From assembly GCA_013347225.1 (NCBI GenBank), contig CP054595.1:992001-1056000 (forward strand): a stretch of DNA of 64,000 bases. Reading direction: 5' to 3'. Positions within the stretch are counted from its first letter, which is position 1. Each line of letters begins with the position of its first letter. Origin of the DNA: Candidatus Accumulibacter similis. GTDB lineage: Bacteria; Pseudomonadota; Gammaproteobacteria; Burkholderiales; Rhodocyclaceae. Under the pieces are notes generated by a model. The model made no database searches, was not told the DNA's origin, and was given only the letters and a program-made list of their open reading frames with translations. This document shows positions 25,335 to 37,110 of this stretch, in pieces. A program made the position numbers and the translations under genes.

Positions 25335-26477
25335 ATGAGCACCAAGCTGAGCATCCTGACCGCCGCCGACGGCGTGCAACTCGAGCACGTACGCCAGTTC
25401 ATCCGCACCTACGCTGCCTGGCTGGGCGTCGACCTTTCGTTCCAGGACTTCGACCAGGAGATGTCTGCGCTGCCGGGGGCGTACGCGCCACCGGCAGGGC
25501 GGCTGTTCTACGCCGAACGCGACGGCGAGCCGGCCGGCTGCGTGGCGATCCGCCCATTCTCGGCAGGACTGTGCGAGCTGAAGCGGCTCTACGTCGAACC
25601 ACGCCACCGCAGCTACGGTGTCGGTCGCGATCTGACGCTGGCTGCCATCAAGGCAGCGAAGGAGATCGGTTACCGCAAGCTGTTGCTCGATACGCTGCCG
25701 GCGATGCGCGTCGCCGTCAAGCTCTACCGCGAACTCGGCTTCAAGGAGACGCCGGCCTACTACCAGACGCCTCTCGAAGGGACGATGTTTCTCGCCCTTG
25801 ACCTGGAAAACTGGTCGGCAGAGGAGGTTGCGACCGAGAACCTCTTTCACCTCTTCGACTTCAATCGTGCCTGGGCAGATCGCATGCAGCAGATCGACCC
25901 GGAGTACTTTCTCAAGCTGTCGCGCCTGCAGACGCCACAGTACCTCTGGATTGGCTGCTCCGATTCGCGGGTTCCGGCGAACGAGATCTGCGGCCTGCTG
26001 CCGGGCGAGCTGTTCGTTCATCGCAACGTCGCCAACGTAGTCGTGCACACCGACCTAAACTGCCTGTCGGTCGTCCAGTTCGCGGTCGATGTGCTCAAGG
26101 TACGGCACATCATGGTCGTCGGCCACTATGGCTGCGGTGGCGTCAAGGCGGCACTGCGACGTGATCGTGCCGGCCTGGTCGACATCTGGCTGCGACATGT
26201 GCGTGACGTGCACGACAAGCACTTGGCGCTGGTGGACGAACTGCCAGCGGAACGGCAGCACGACCGCCTGTGCGAACTCAACGTGCTGGAACAGGTTGCC
26301 AACGTCTGCCACACCTTCGTTGTCCAGGATGCCTGGCAACGCGGTCAGCCGGTGACCGTGCACGGCTGGATCTATGGCCTGCACGATGGTCTGCTGCGCG
26401 ATCTCGGGGTGACCATACATCGCCGCGAAGACGTGCTGACCAACTACACCCTGGCGCTCGAGGCACTGCCCAAGTGA
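25335..26477 (+). CDS. GNAT acetyltransferase - beta-carbonic anhydrase fusion
   Basis: One uninterrupted 380-aa frame encodes two domains. Residues about 5-158 are a GNAT acyltransferase: ELKRLYVEPRHRSYGVGRDL is the acetyl-CoA pyrophosphate loop (motif A), and AVKLYRELGFKETPAYYQTP is motif B. Residues about 165-380 are a beta-carbonic anhydrase with Cys208 and the Asp210-Arg212 dyad in WIGCSDSRVPANE, and His264 and Cys267 in VVGHYGCGGVKAA, so the zinc site and catalytic dyad are intact. It sits between ivd and the other leucine-degradation genes. The anhydrase could supply bicarbonate to the biotin-dependent methylcrotonyl-CoA carboxylase encoded downstream; the GNAT substrate is unknown. 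No frameshift or internal stop separates the halves. Confidence 0.93.
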   Translation: MSTKLSILTAADGVQLEHVRQFIRTYAAWLGVDLSFQDFDQEMSALPGAYAPPAGRLFYAERDGEPAGCVAIRPFSAGLCELKRLYVEPRHRSYGVGRDLTLAAIKAAKEIGYRKLLLDTLPAMRVAVKLYRELGFKETPAYYQTPLEGTMFLALDLENWSAEEVATENLFHLFDFNRAWADRMQQIDPEYFLKLSRLQTPQYLWIGCSDSRVPANEICGLLPGELFVHRNVANVVVHTDLNCLSVVQFAVDVLKVRHIMVVGHYGCGGVKAALRRDRAGLVDIWLRHVRDVHDKHLALVDELPAERQHDRLCELNVLEQVANVCHTFVVQDAWQRGQPVTVHGWIYGLHDGLLRDLGVTIHRREDVLTNYTLALEALPK

Positions 26478-26487
26478 GGAGCGCGTC

Positions 26488-27432
26488 GTGAGCAGTCTGG
26501 CAGAGCGCGCGGCGGCACCGTCGGCGACCTACCTCAAGCTCGTCGCCACCGCCGTGCTCTGGGGTGCCACCTGGATCGCCGGTCGGGTTGCCGTCAGCGA
26601 GGCGGCACCGCTGGCTGTGGCCAGCTGGCGCTTCCTCCTCGCCGCGCTGTTGCTCGGCGCTCTGGTCGTCCAGAGAGAAGGCTGGCCGCGCTGGTCGCGC
26701 AGCGACTGGCTGACCCTGACGGCGCTCGGCGCCAGCGGCATCTTCCTCTACAACCTGTGCTTCCTCTACGGGCTGCAAGTGATCGAGGCTGGCCGGGGCG
26801 CGCTGGTCGTCGCTCTGACGCCGGCCCTGGTCGCCGCCAGCGACTGGCTGTTCTTCGGCGCGCCGATGTCCCCGCTCAAGGCCGCGGGAATCATCGTCGC
26901 GATGTTCGGCTGCCTGCTGGTAGTCAGCAACGGCCATCTGCAGCTTCTCGTAAGCGGACAGATCGGCGCCGGCGAATGGCTGATCATCGGCTGCAGCGTG
27001 CTGTGGGCGGTCTATACTTTCATCGGCCGCCGCGCCACGCGCTCGTTGTCGCCACTGGCGATGACCTTCGGTGCCAGCCTCACCGGCTGTGCGATGCTGA
27101 CCAGCGCCGCCCTCCTGCAGGGCTCGCTGTTCAGCCTGGCCGGCACGACCTGGCGCGCCTGGACCTCGATCGCCTTTCTCGGCATTTTCGGTGTGGCGCT
27201 GGCCTTTACCTGGTACGCCGCGGCGGTGCGGGAGCTCGGTGCCACGCGCTCGGCGGCGTTCATCAACCTGGTCCCGGTCAGCGCCGTCCTGCTCGGTGCG
27301 CTGCTGCTGCACGAGCGGCTCGGGATCGCCGTTCTCGCTGGCGGTTCGTTGGTGATCGTCGGCGTCCTGATGACCAATCACGCCGGTGCGCACCTCGCGA
27401 CTGGCGCCCACAGCAAGGAGAAGACCGCATGA
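26488..27432 (+). CDS. EamA/DMT-family transporter
   Basis: This is a 314-aa integral membrane protein with about ten hydrophobic segments arranged as two EamA repeats: [20 protein letters not shown] begins the first, and [19 protein letters not shown] begins the second. The family exports or imports small metabolites; no substrate can be read from sequence. It starts at a GTG 11 nt after the carbonic anhydrase fusion, and its stop overlaps the next ATG (ATGA), so it is cotranscribed within the leucine cluster. An amino-acid or branched-acid role is therefore possible. Confidence 0.92.
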   Translation: MSSLAERAAAPSATYLKLVATAVLWGATWIAGRVAVSEAAPLAVASWRFLLAALLLGALVVQREGWPRWSRSDWLTLTALGASGIFLYNLCFLYGLQVIEAGRGALVVALTPALVAASDWLFFGAPMSPLKAAGIIVAMFGCLLVVSNGHLQLLVSGQIGAGEWLIIGCSVLWAVYTFIGRRATRSLSPLAMTFGASLTGCAMLTSAALLQGSLFSLAGTTWRAWTSIAFLGIFGVALAFTWYAAAVRELGATRSAAFINLVPVSAVLLGALLLHERLGIAVLAGGSLVIVGVLMTNHAGAHLATGAHSKEKTA

Positions 27433-28565
27433 TCTTGACCCAGGAACAGGAAATGATCCGCGACTCGCTGCGCGACTTCGCGCAGGAGCGGCTGGCGCCC
27501 TTTGCTGCCGAGTGGGACCGCCACCACACCTTCCCTGCCGAAGCGCTGCGCGAACTGGGCGAACTCGGAGCGCTCGGCATGGTCGTCCCCGAGGAATGGG
27601 GCGGCGCCGGCATGGACTACATGTCGCTGGTCCTCGTCCTCGAGGAGATCGCTGCCGGCGACGGCGCCACGTCGACGATCGTCAGTGTGCAGAACTCGCT
27701 CGCCTGCGGCATCACGATGAAGTACGGCAGCGACGAACAGAAGGAAAACTGGCTGAAGCCGCTGGCGCGTGGCGAGATGCTCGGGTGCTTCTGTCTCACC
27801 GAGCCGCATACCGGCTCGGATGCGGCCGCCATCACCACCCGCGCCGACCGCGACGGCGACGACTTCGTCCTCAACGGCGTCAAGCAGTTCATCACCACCG
27901 GCAAGTACGCGCAGGTCGCCATCGTCTTTGCGGTCACCGACCGGTCCGCAGGCAAGAAGGGCATCTCGTGCTTCCTGGTGCCGACCGAAACGCCGGGATA
28001 CATCGTCGCCCGCATCGAGGAGAAGATGGGCCAGCGCGCTTCGGACACGGCGCAGATCCTCTTCGAGAACTGCCGCATCCCGGCCTCCTGCCTGCTCGGC
28101 CGGGAGGGCGACGGCTACCGCATCGCGCTGTCCAACCTCGAGGCGGGCCGCATCGGCATCGCTGCCCAGTCGGTCGGCATGGCGCGCGCCGCGTTCGAGG
28201 CGGCGGTGCAGTACGCGCGCGAGCGCGAGACCTTCGGCAAGCCGATCATCGAGCACCAGGCAGTCAGCTTCCGCCTCGCCGACATGGCGACGCAGATCGA
28301 TGCCGCCCGGCTGCTCGTCTGGCGCGCCGCGACCTACAAGGACGCCGGCAGGCCGTGCCTGAAGGAGGCGTCGATGGCCAAGATGTTCGCTTCGGAGATG
28401 GCGGAACGGGTCTGCTCGGACGCGATCCAGATTCTTGGCGGTTATGGCTACGTCAGCGATTTTCCGGTCGAGCGGATCTATCGGGACGTGCGTGTCTGCC
28501 AGATTTACGAGGGCGCGAACGACATCCAGCGTCTGGTGATCGGCCGCGCCGTCGCCGGCGAATGA
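27429..28565 (+). CDS. Acyl-CoA dehydrogenase (short-chain type)
   Basis: This is a 378-aa flavin enzyme starting [20 protein letters not shown]; the longer in-frame extension upstream is a shadow of the transporter. It shows [16 protein letters not shown] and [21 protein letters not shown]. The catalytic glutamate is Glu361 in [15 protein letters not shown], the arrangement of short- and medium-chain dehydrogenases and unlike the ivd gene upstream. It probably oxidises a short straight or 2-methyl-branched acyl-CoA, such as butyryl-CoA or a branched-chain product of valine or isoleucine. It is translationally coupled to the transporter gene. Confidence 0.93.
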   Translation: MILTQEQEMIRDSLRDFAQERLAPFAAEWDRHHTFPAEALRELGELGALGMVVPEEWGGAGMDYMSLVLVLEEIAAGDGATSTIVSVQNSLACGITMKYGSDEQKENWLKPLARGEMLGCFCLTEPHTGSDAAAITTRADRDGDDFVLNGVKQFITTGKYAQVAIVFAVTDRSAGKKGISCFLVPTETPGYIVARIEEKMGQRASDTAQILFENCRIPASCLLGREGDGYRIALSNLEAGRIGIAAQSVGMARAAFEAAVQYARERETFGKPIIEHQAVSFRLADMATQIDAARLLVWRAATYKDAGRPCLKEASMAKMFASEMAERVCSDAIQILGGYGYVSDFPVERIYRDVRVCQIYEGANDIQRLVIGRAVAGE

Positions 28566-28796
28566 GACGAGCGGCTGCCGCCTGCGTCCTGGCACCAATG
28601 GCGCCGCAATGGACGAACTGGCCACTGGGTACCTGTCCGGCGGGTTTGGCATCGAGGCCATTCGTGGCGAACCCGGCAGCCTGTCGGCGCCCCTGCCGAT
28701 CCGCCCCAAGATGGTTCCGCAGAACGGATTCCTGCATGCCGCGACGGCGGCAGTACCAGTACCGCACCACAGCCTGACAGCTCTCGAGGATTCACC

Positions 28797-29399
28797 ATGT
28801 CACAACCGATCGACTTCTACTTCGACTTCTCCTCGCCTTATGGCTACCTCGCCTCGGAGAAGATCGATGGGCTTGCCGCCCGCTTCGGGCGCAAGGTGCG
28901 GTGGCGACCGATCCTGCTCGGCGTCGTCTTCCGGCAGACCGGTGGTGCGCCGCTGACCCGCATTCCGCTGAAGGGCGAGTACTCGCTGCACGACTTCGCG
29001 CGCTCCGCGCGCTTCCTTGGCATCCCCTACGCCCATCCGGAGAACTTCCCGCTGAGCACGCAGCAGGCCGCGCGCGCCTACTACTGGCTGCACGACCAGG
29101 ATTGCGAGGCGGCACGCGCCTTTGCGCACGCCGTCTTCCGCAGCCTGTACACCGAGGGGCGCGACGTCTCGGAGATCGACGTGGTTCTCGCCATCGCCGC
29201 CGAACAGAAGGTCGATCGCACCGCACTGGCCGCCGCGCTCGCGGGCCAGGCGCTGAAGGATCGCCTGAAGGCCGAGTGTGAGGCGGCGATCGCCCGCGGC
29301 GTCTTTGGTTCGCCATACATCGTTGTCGATGGCGAACCGTTCTTTGGCGCCGATCGCCTGCCGCAAATCGAGCGCTGGCTGGCCAGCGGAGGCTTCTGA
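28797..29399 (+). CDS. DsbA-fold 2-hydroxychromene-2-carboxylate isomerase family protein
   Basis: This is a 200-aa thioredoxin/DsbA-fold protein of the kappa-class GST / HCCA isomerase family. [18 protein letters not shown] holds the conserved serine that replaces the DsbA cysteine, and [21 protein letters not shown] carries the cis-proline loop and C-terminal FxGxDRL. These enzymes are glutathione-dependent isomerases or transferases. Its stop overlaps the liuB ATG (TGATG), so it is coupled to leucine degradation rather than to naphthalene catabolism; its role here is unknown. Confidence 0.9.
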   Translation: MSQPIDFYFDFSSPYGYLASEKIDGLAARFGRKVRWRPILLGVVFRQTGGAPLTRIPLKGEYSLHDFARSARFLGIPYAHPENFPLSTQQAARAYYWLHDQDCEAARAFAHAVFRSLYTEGRDVSEIDVVLAIAAEQKVDRTALAAALAGQALKDRLKAECEAAIARGVFGSPYIVVDGEPFFGADRLPQIERWLASGGF

Positions 29400-31018
29400 T
29401 GCCCGTTCTCGACAGCCGGCTCGATGTCCGCAGCGCCGACTTCAAGGCCAGTGTGGCGGCGATGGCCAGGATCGTCGCCGATCTGCGGGCGACGGTCGAG
29501 CGGATCGCGCTGGGAGGTCCCGAGGCTGCCAGGCAGAAGCATCTGGCGCGCGGCAAGCTGCTGCCACGCGAGCGGGTCGATGCACTGATCGACCCCGGTT
29601 CCGCATTCCTCGAATTGTCGCAGCTCGCCGCCTACGGCATGTACGGTGACGCGCACTCCTTCGAGGTGCCAGCGGCGTCGCTGATCACCGGCATCGGGCG
29701 CGTCAATGGTGTCGAGTGCATGATCATTGCCAACGATGCGACGGTGAAGGGGGGCACCTACTACCCGCTGACGGTCAAGAAGCACCTGCGGGCGCAGGAG
29801 ATCGCCGGCGAGAACCGCCTGCCGTGCATCTACCTGGTCGATTCGGGTGGCGCCTTCCTGCCGATGCAGGATGAAGTCTTTCCCGACCGGGAGCATTTCG
29901 GCCGCATCTTCTACAACCAGGCCCGCCTCTCGGCGGCCGGCATTCCGCAGATCGCGGCGGTCCTGGGCTCGTGCACGGCGGGCGGCGCCTACGTGCCGGC
30001 GATGTGCGATGAATCGATCATCGTCAAGGAGCAGGGGACGATCTTCCTCGGCGGCCCGCCGCTGGTCAAGGCGGCGACCGGGGAGGTGGTCAGCGCCGAG
30101 GATCTCGGTGGCGCAGACGTCCATACCCGCGTCTCGGGAGTCGCCGACCACTATGCCGAGAACGACGCACACGCGCTGGCCATTGCCCGTCGCATCGTTG
30201 GCAATCTCAACTGGCAGAAGCGGCCGGCAGTCAGCCTCGGCGAACCACGGCCACCGCTGCATCCCGCCGACGAGCTGTACGGGGTGATTCCGACCGATGC
30301 CCGGAAGCCCTTCGACGTGCGCGAGATCATTGCCCGCATCGTCGACGGCTCCGACTTCGACGAGTTCAAGGCGCGTTACGGGATGACCATCGTTTGCGGC
30401 CTTGCGCGCCTGTGGGGCTATCCCCTGGGAATCGTCGCCAACAACGGCATCCTGTTCTCCGAGTCGTCACTGAAAGCCGCGCACTTCGTCGAACTGTGCG
30501 CGCAACGCGGGGTGCCGCTGCTCTTCCTGCAGAACATCACCGGCTTCATGGTCGGCCGCAAGTACGAGAACGGCGGCATCGCGCGCGACGGGGCGAAGAT
30601 GGTCACCGCCGTCGCCTGCGCCAATGTGCCGAAGTTCACGGTGGTCATCGGTGGCTCCTTCGGCGCCGGCAATTATGGCATGTGTGGACGTGCCTACTCG
30701 CCACGCCTGCTGTGGATGTGGCCGAACGCCCGCATCTCGGTGATGGGCGGCGAGCAGGCGGCGAACGTCCTGGCAACGGTTCGTCGCGATGGCCTCGAGG
30801 CTGCCGGCAAGACGTGGAGCGCAGACGATGAGGAGGCCTTCAAGGCGCCGATCCGCGAGCAGTACGAGCGGCAGGGCCACCCCTACTATGCCAGCGCCCG
30901 CCTTTGGGACGACGGCGTGATCGACCCTGCCGATACCCGGCGGGTGCTCGGTCTCGGCCTGTCGGCGGCGTTGAACGCCCACCCCGAGCCGACCCGGTTC
31001 GGCATTTTCCGCATGTAG
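29399..31018 (+). CDS. liuB: 3-Methylcrotonyl-CoA carboxylase, carboxyltransferase (beta) subunit
   Basis: This subunit transfers CO2 from carboxybiotin to 3-methylcrotonyl-CoA, giving 3-methylglutaconyl-CoA. The 539-aa length is normal. The crotonase-like carboxyltransferase halves are visible: [17 protein letters not shown] in the N half and [19 protein letters not shown] in the C half, which form the oxyanion holes. The start [16 protein letters not shown] and the [16 protein letters not shown] block are typical of methylcrotonyl- rather than propionyl-CoA carboxylases. It works with the biotin subunit encoded at 31904. Confidence 0.95.
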   Translation: MPVLDSRLDVRSADFKASVAAMARIVADLRATVERIALGGPEAARQKHLARGKLLPRERVDALIDPGSAFLELSQLAAYGMYGDAHSFEVPAASLITGIGRVNGVECMIIANDATVKGGTYYPLTVKKHLRAQEIAGENRLPCIYLVDSGGAFLPMQDEVFPDREHFGRIFYNQARLSAAGIPQIAAVLGSCTAGGAYVPAMCDESIIVKEQGTIFLGGPPLVKAATGEVVSAEDLGGADVHTRVSGVADHYAENDAHALAIARRIVGNLNWQKRPAVSLGEPRPPLHPADELYGVIPTDARKPFDVREIIARIVDGSDFDEFKARYGMTIVCGLARLWGYPLGIVANNGILFSESSLKAAHFVELCAQRGVPLLFLQNITGFMVGRKYENGGIARDGAKMVTAVACANVPKFTVVIGGSFGAGNYGMCGRAYSPRLLWMWPNARISVMGGEQAANVLATVRRDGLEAAGKTWSADDEEAFKAPIREQYERQGHPYYASARLWDDGVIDPADTRRVLGLGLSAALNAHPEPTRFGIFRM

Positions 31019-31026
31019 GGCCAGGC

Positions 31027-31821
31027 ATGAGCGAGTATCGATCGATCATCACCGAGGTCGATGGCGCCGTCGGCATCCTGACGCTGAACCGTGCACAGCG
31101 CCACAACGCCTTCGACGACGAACTGATCACCGAGCTCACCGCGGGCCTGCGGCAACTCGCGGCGGATTCGCGGGTGCGCGTCGTCGTCCTCTCGTCGACC
31201 GGCAGGAGCTTCTGCGCCGGTGCCGACCTCAACTGGATGAAGCGGGCCGCCGGCTACACGCCGGAGGAGAACCTGCTCGATGCCAACCGGCTCGCCGATC
31301 TGCTGGCGACGCTGAACGAACTGCCGAAGCCGACGATCGCCCGCGTCCAGGGCGCGGCGTACGGCGGCGGTGTCGGGCTGATCGCCGCCTGCGATCTGGC
31401 AGTCGGTACCTACGACGCGATCTTCGCCCTCAGTGAGGTCAAGCTGGGCATCGTGCCGGCGGTGATCAGCCCGTACGTGCTGGCGGCGATCGGCGAGCGC
31501 TACAGCCGGCGCTACATGCTGACCGCGGAGCGCTTTTCCGCCGCCGAAGCCTACCGCATCGGGTTGTTGCATGAACTCGTCCCGGGCGAGGAGGAACTCG
31601 ATGACGCGATCGCCGAGATCGTCGAAGCCCTGCTGGCCAACGGACCGAATGCGCAGGCGGAATGCAAGTCGCTGATCCGTGTCGTCGCCGGGCAGCCGAT
31701 CGATGCCGAGACGATCGCCGAGACGACACAGCGGATCACACGCGTTCGTGCCAGCGACGAGGGAAGGGAAGGCCTGGCCGCCTTCCTTGAGAAGCGGCCG
31801 CCCGACTGGCTGGCCGACTGA
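31027..31821 (+). CDS. liuC: Methylglutaconyl-CoA hydratase (enoyl-CoA hydratase family)
   Basis: This enzyme hydrates 3-methylglutaconyl-CoA to HMG-CoA. It is a 264-aa crotonase-fold protein from the ATG at 31027. The oxyanion-hole motifs are STGRSFCAGADLNWMKR and VQGAAYGGGVGLIAACD. The WMKRAAGYTPEENLLDA segment is characteristic of the AUH/LiuC group. It sits between the two carboxylase subunit genes, which is the standard liuBCD order and the main reason for the specific name. Confidence 0.93.
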   Translation: MSEYRSIITEVDGAVGILTLNRAQRHNAFDDELITELTAGLRQLAADSRVRVVVLSSTGRSFCAGADLNWMKRAAGYTPEENLLDANRLADLLATLNELPKPTIARVQGAAYGGGVGLIAACDLAVGTYDAIFALSEVKLGIVPAVISPYVLAAIGERYSRRYMLTAERFSAAEAYRIGLLHELVPGEEELDDAIAEIVEALLANGPNAQAECKSLIRVVAGQPIDAETIAETTQRITRVRASDEGREGLAAFLEKRPPDWLAD

Positions 31822-31860
31822 GATGACGAGGATCCGCGCGGCAGCGTGCCGTGTCAACAG

Positions 31861-31887
31861 CCTGTCCGGCGCTGCTTGCCGGACAGG
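31861..31887 (+). promoter_or_regulatory. Hairpin just upstream of liuD
   Basis: A perfect 10-bp inverted repeat (CCTGTCCGGC with its complement, 7-nt loop) ends 16 nt before the liuD ATG, inside the operon. It abuts the ribosome-binding region and lacks a T-run, so it is more likely an RNA-stability or translation element than a terminator. Confidence 0.45.
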
Positions 31888-31903
31888 CGAACGAGGTGGC
31901 TGA

Positions 31904-33940
<2,037 letters not shown>

Positions 33941-33941
33941 G

Positions 33942-34868
33942 ATGCGGTTGCCGGAATCGGTGAAACTGGTCGAGGTCGGCCCGCGTGATGGGCTGCAGAA
34001 CGAGAGGCAGATCGTCCCGACGGCGGTCAAGGTCGGAATGATCGAGCGCCTCTGCGACGCCGGCCTGCCGGTCATCGAAGCCGGTTCCTTCGTCTCGCCG
34101 CAGTGGGTGCCGCAGATGGCGGACAGTGGCGAGGTCCTGCGGGCGGTGCTGGCAAGCCCGCGGCGGCGGCGCGGCGTGTCGTTTCCGGTCCTGACACCGA
34201 ATCTCAGAGGTTTCGATGCGGCGGTCGAAGCCGGCGCGCGGCAGGTCGCCATCTTCGCTGCGGTCTCGGAATCCTTCTCGCAGAAGAACATCAACTGCAG
34301 CGTCAGCGAGAGCCTGAAGCGCTTCGCTGCCGTCGTCGATTCCGCCAGCGCGCTCGATATCCCGGTCCGCGGCTACGTTTCCTGCGTCATCGCCTGCCCC
34401 TACGAAGGCCGCATCGCGCCGCAGAAGGTGGCCGCGGTGGCACAGCGACTGTTCGAGATGGGTTGCCACGAGATCTCGCTTGGCGATACGATTGGTGCCG
34501 GTACGCCGGTGCGGGTGCAGCAGATGATCGAGGCTTGCGCGGCGGTGGTACCGCTGGACAGGCTGGCGGGGCACTACCACGATACCTACGGGATGGCGAT
34601 CGCCAACGTCTATGCCTCGCTCGAAGTCGGCATGGCGGTGTTCGACAGCTCGATCGGCGGCCTTGGCGGCTGCCCGTACGCGCCCGGTGCCAGCGGCAAC
34701 GTGGCGACCGAGGATGTGCTTTTCCTGCTGCAGGGACTGGGGATCGACTCGGGGATGGACATGGATGCTCTGCTGATCGCCAGTGAGTACATCGCGCAGC
34801 ACCTCGGCCGTCAGCCGGCAGCCAAGGCGGCGCGCGCGCTTCTCAGCAGACGCGGCGGTGACGAATGA
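33942..34868 (+). CDS. mvaB: Hydroxymethylglutaryl-CoA lyase
   Basis: This enzyme cleaves HMG-CoA to acetyl-CoA and acetoacetate, the last step of leucine breakdown. It is a 308-aa TIM-barrel enzyme starting [21 protein letters not shown], which has the metal/substrate Arg-Asp pair. The family signature [23 protein letters not shown] contains the active-site cysteine, and HYHDTYGMA supplies metal histidines. It begins 1 nt after the liuD stop and its own stop overlaps the next ATG. Confidence 0.96.
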   Translation: MRLPESVKLVEVGPRDGLQNERQIVPTAVKVGMIERLCDAGLPVIEAGSFVSPQWVPQMADSGEVLRAVLASPRRRRGVSFPVLTPNLRGFDAAVEAGARQVAIFAAVSESFSQKNINCSVSESLKRFAAVVDSASALDIPVRGYVSCVIACPYEGRIAPQKVAAVAQRLFEMGCHEISLGDTIGAGTPVRVQQMIEACAAVVPLDRLAGHYHDTYGMAIANVYASLEVGMAVFDSSIGGLGGCPYAPGASGNVATEDVLFLLQGLGIDSGMDMDALLIASEYIAQHLGRQPAAKAARALLSRRGGDE

Positions 34869-35122
34869 GCAACCGGCCTGGCGAGGCACGGTGGCCGCTG
34901 ATGCAAAGCGTTGCCTCCCCGTGCATCAACGTCTGCCGCATCGACAGCGACAGCGGCTTCTGCCTCGGTTGCTTTCGCACGATCGCGGAGATCAGCTTGT
35001 GGAGTCGCGCTTCGACGGCTGAGCGCCTGCAGGTCCTGGTCGCCGTCGAGAGGCGCCGTGCCGAGCACGACCCGCAGGGCTGTGCCGCCGGTGGCGAGTT
35101 CCGTGGCGATTGCGAGTGCTGA
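34865..35122 (+). CDS. DUF1289-family small cysteine-rich protein (first of a pair)
   Basis: This is an 85-aa protein with the DUF1289 signature [29 protein letters not shown]: four cysteines in C-x3-C-x8-C-x2-C arrangement, probably binding zinc or iron, followed by the tryptophan-containing helix. It overlaps the HMG-CoA lyase stop (ATGA). DUF1289 proteins are widespread in Proteobacteria but lack a proven function. The tail contains three more cysteines (QGCAAGG and DCEC), which is unusual for the family. Confidence 0.85.
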   Translation: MSNRPGEARWPLMQSVASPCINVCRIDSDSGFCLGCFRTIAEISLWSRASTAERLQVLVAVERRRAEHDPQGCAAGGEFRGDCEC

Positions 35123-35124
35123 TC

Positions 35125-35319
35125 GTGAGCGAGCCGGCAGATGACTATCTTTGCGTCGGCATCTGCATGCCGGATCCGGATTCCGGCTATTGCCTGGGTT
35201 GCGGCAGGCCGCCGCTACCGGTCTCGCCGGTCACCCAGGGCATCGTCGTGATCGAGGAACGGCGCAGTGCGCGCATCCCCGACGAACTGCCCGACAGCGA
35301 CAGCGTGCGCCGGCGCTGA
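35125..35319 (+). CDS. DUF1289-like small cysteine-rich protein (second of a pair)
   Basis: This is about 64 aa from a GTG at 35125. It has the same cysteine pattern as its neighbour (CVGICMPDPDSGYCLGCGRPP), but the helix after the fourth cysteine is replaced by a short proline-rich segment and an acidic/basic tail. It begins 2 nt after the first DUF1289 gene and its stop overlaps the next ATG (TGATG), so the three genes are coupled. A TTG start at 35110 is possible but overlaps the preceding gene. Confidence 0.72.
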   Translation: MSEPADDYLCVGICMPDPDSGYCLGCGRPPLPVSPVTQGIVVIEERRSARIPDELPDSDSVRRR

Positions 35320-36233
35320 TGCTTCCCGCCAGCCTGCTGGTCATCGAGCGTGGCTGGCTCTCGTCGAACAGCATTCTCTTCCTCGAGGGCGACCGGGCGG
35401 CCGTGATCGACAGCGGCTACGTCACGCACGCGGCACAGACCGTTGCCCTGGTCGACAACGCCCTCGCCGGTCGTCGTCTCTGCCGATTGCTCAACACGCA
35501 CTCGCACTCCGATCACATCGGTGGCAATGCAGCGCTGACTGCCGCTTTCGGTTGTCGGGTGATCGTCCCGCAGGGGATCGATGCGACGATCGCCGAATGG
35601 GACGAGGAAGCGCTCCTGCTGTCGCCGCTGGGCCAGTCGGCGGCGAGGTTTCGCCATGATGCGACGATCGCCGCCGGCGATGAGGTCGAACTGGGCGGGC
35701 TGTGCTGGCGGGCGATCGCCGTTCCTGGCCACGACATGGACGCGCTCGCCTTCCACAACCCGGAGCAGCGCCTGCTGATCTCTGGTGATGCGCTGTGGCG
35801 CAATGGCTTCGGCGTCATCTTTTCGGAGCTGCTGCGGCATCCCGAGGGCGCCGGCGGCCTGCGGGCAGCGCGCGAGACTCTCGACGAACTGGCACGCCTG
35901 CCGATCGATGTCGTGATTCCGGGTCACGGCGCCCCGTTCGTCGAGGTCGGCGACGCCTTCGAGCGCGCCTATCAGCGGCTGGCGGCCTTCGAAGCGGACG
36001 TCGAGCTCTTGGCGAGACACGCGCTCAAGGTGATCCTTGCCTTCGCCCTGCTGGAAAGGCGGCGTCTGGAGCGTGCCGAACTACCCGCCTTTCTTGCCCG
36101 GCTGAGCTTCTGCCAGAGTGTGAACGCACGTTACCTGCAGCACAGCGATGAAGCGCTGGCGCACTGGCTGGTCAGGGATCTCGTGCGCGCCGGGGCAGTG
36201 CGGGAGGTCGAGGGAATGCTGCTGGCCATCTGA
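35319..36233 (+). CDS. Metallo-beta-lactamase-fold hydrolase, end of leucine cluster
   Basis: This is a 304-aa MBL protein with the metal motif LLNTHSHSDHIGGNAAL, IAVPGHDMDALAF for the distal histidine, LLISGDALWRNGFG for the bridging aspartate and VVIPGHGAPF. It closes the liu operon as the last of three overlapping genes. The C-terminal 80 residues are helical (FCQSVNARYLQHSDEALAHWLV). It is probably a thioester or lactone hydrolase; position suggests acyl-CoA or acyl-glutathione clean-up, but the substrate is not determined. Confidence 0.88.
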   Translation: MLPASLLVIERGWLSSNSILFLEGDRAAVIDSGYVTHAAQTVALVDNALAGRRLCRLLNTHSHSDHIGGNAALTAAFGCRVIVPQGIDATIAEWDEEALLLSPLGQSAARFRHDATIAAGDEVELGGLCWRAIAVPGHDMDALAFHNPEQRLLISGDALWRNGFGVIFSELLRHPEGAGGLRAARETLDELARLPIDVVIPGHGAPFVEVGDAFERAYQRLAAFEADVELLARHALKVILAFALLERRRLERAELPAFLARLSFCQSVNARYLQHSDEALAHWLVRDLVRAGAVREVEGMLLAI

Positions 36234-36247
36234 ACTTCTGGGTCGTA

Positions 36248-36281
36248 GTGGGCGCGCGCGCGGCACCAGAGCGCGCCCCAC
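36248..36281. terminator. Hairpin between convergent MBL hydrolase and dsbC genes
   Basis: GTGGGCGCGC and GCGCGCCCCAC can pair with one bulged base across a 13-nt loop, 14 nt after the stop of the MBL gene. There is no T-run; it is a probable structural terminator. Confidence 0.4.
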
Positions 36282-36371
36282 GGTCGTGAAACATCCCCTG
36301 CGCAGCCAAGCCGCGCCGGTGCTTGCTCGCGTCACCCCGTCGCCGGGTCGTGAAGACTTCCCGGGAGCGTC

Positions 36372-37082
36372 TCAGCGGCTAGCGGTCTGCGCCAGCTTCT
36401 CCTCGATCCTGGCCACCGGAACCGCGCCCGGGATGCGCTCGCCATCGGTGAAGAAGATCGTCGGCGTACCATTGATCGCCAGCTTGCGGCCGATCTCGAT
36501 GGTCTTCTTGACCGCCGTCGTATCGCAGTCGCCCTTGCCGCCGGGCGCCTTGCCGTCGACCATCCAGTCGTTCCATGCTTTTGCCTTGTCCGCTGCGCAC
36601 CATATCCGGTTCGACTTGTCGAGTGAGTCCGGCGAGAGGATCGGGTAGAGGAAGGTGTAGATGGTGACGTTGTCGAGCTTCGCGAGATCCTTCGCCAGCT
36701 TCTTGCAGTAGCCGCAGTTGGGGTCTTCGAAGGTGGCAAAGACGCGCTTGCCGTCGCCGCGGACCTGCTTCACGGCGAGTGTCAGTGGCAGTTCGGAGAA
36801 CTTGATGGCGGTGAGCTTTTGCAGTCGCTCGTCGGTGATGTTCTTCATGCTCTTGCCGTCGATCAGCGCGCCGGCAATGATCACCGAGACCTTGTCGTCG
36901 GTGTAGAAGATCTGGCCGTCGGCATAGGCTTCATAGAGCCCGAGATAGGGCGTCCTCGTGAGGCTGGTCAGGGGGCGCCCGAGCTTGCTTTCGAGCGACT
37001 TCCTGACCGCAGCCTCGTCGGCCAGTGCGGGCAGGCTGAGGGTCGCGGCGAGCACGAGCGGCACGAGTCTCTTGGTGATCAA
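36372..37082 (-). CDS. dsbC: Periplasmic thiol:disulfide interchange protein DsbC
   Basis: This protein isomerises wrong disulfides in exported proteins. It is 236 aa with a Sec signal peptide (MITKRLVPLVLAATLSLPALA, cleaved before DEAA), an N-terminal dimerisation domain and a thioredoxin-like catalytic domain with FEDPNCGYCKKL (Cys123-Gly-Tyr-Cys126). A second cysteine pair (WCAAD and GDCDT) and the cis-Pro loop INGTPTIFF are present. The start is TTG at 37082, supported by GGAGAAA at good spacing and by the signal peptide. It is downstream of a UbiH-type hydroxylase with a 28-bp gap. Confidence 0.95.
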   Translation of the reverse strand: MITKRLVPLVLAATLSLPALADEAAVRKSLESKLGRPLTSLTRTPYLGLYEAYADGQIFYTDDKVSVIIAGALIDGKSMKNITDERLQKLTAIKFSELPLTLAVKQVRGDGKRVFATFEDPNCGYCKKLAKDLAKLDNVTIYTFLYPILSPDSLDKSNRIWCAADKAKAWNDWMVDGKAPGGKGDCDTTAVKKTIEIGRKLAINGTPTIFFTDGERIPGAVPVARIEEKLAQTASR

Positions 37083-37110
37083 TGGTCTTTCTCCGGTGAT
37101 GGTCAGTGGT

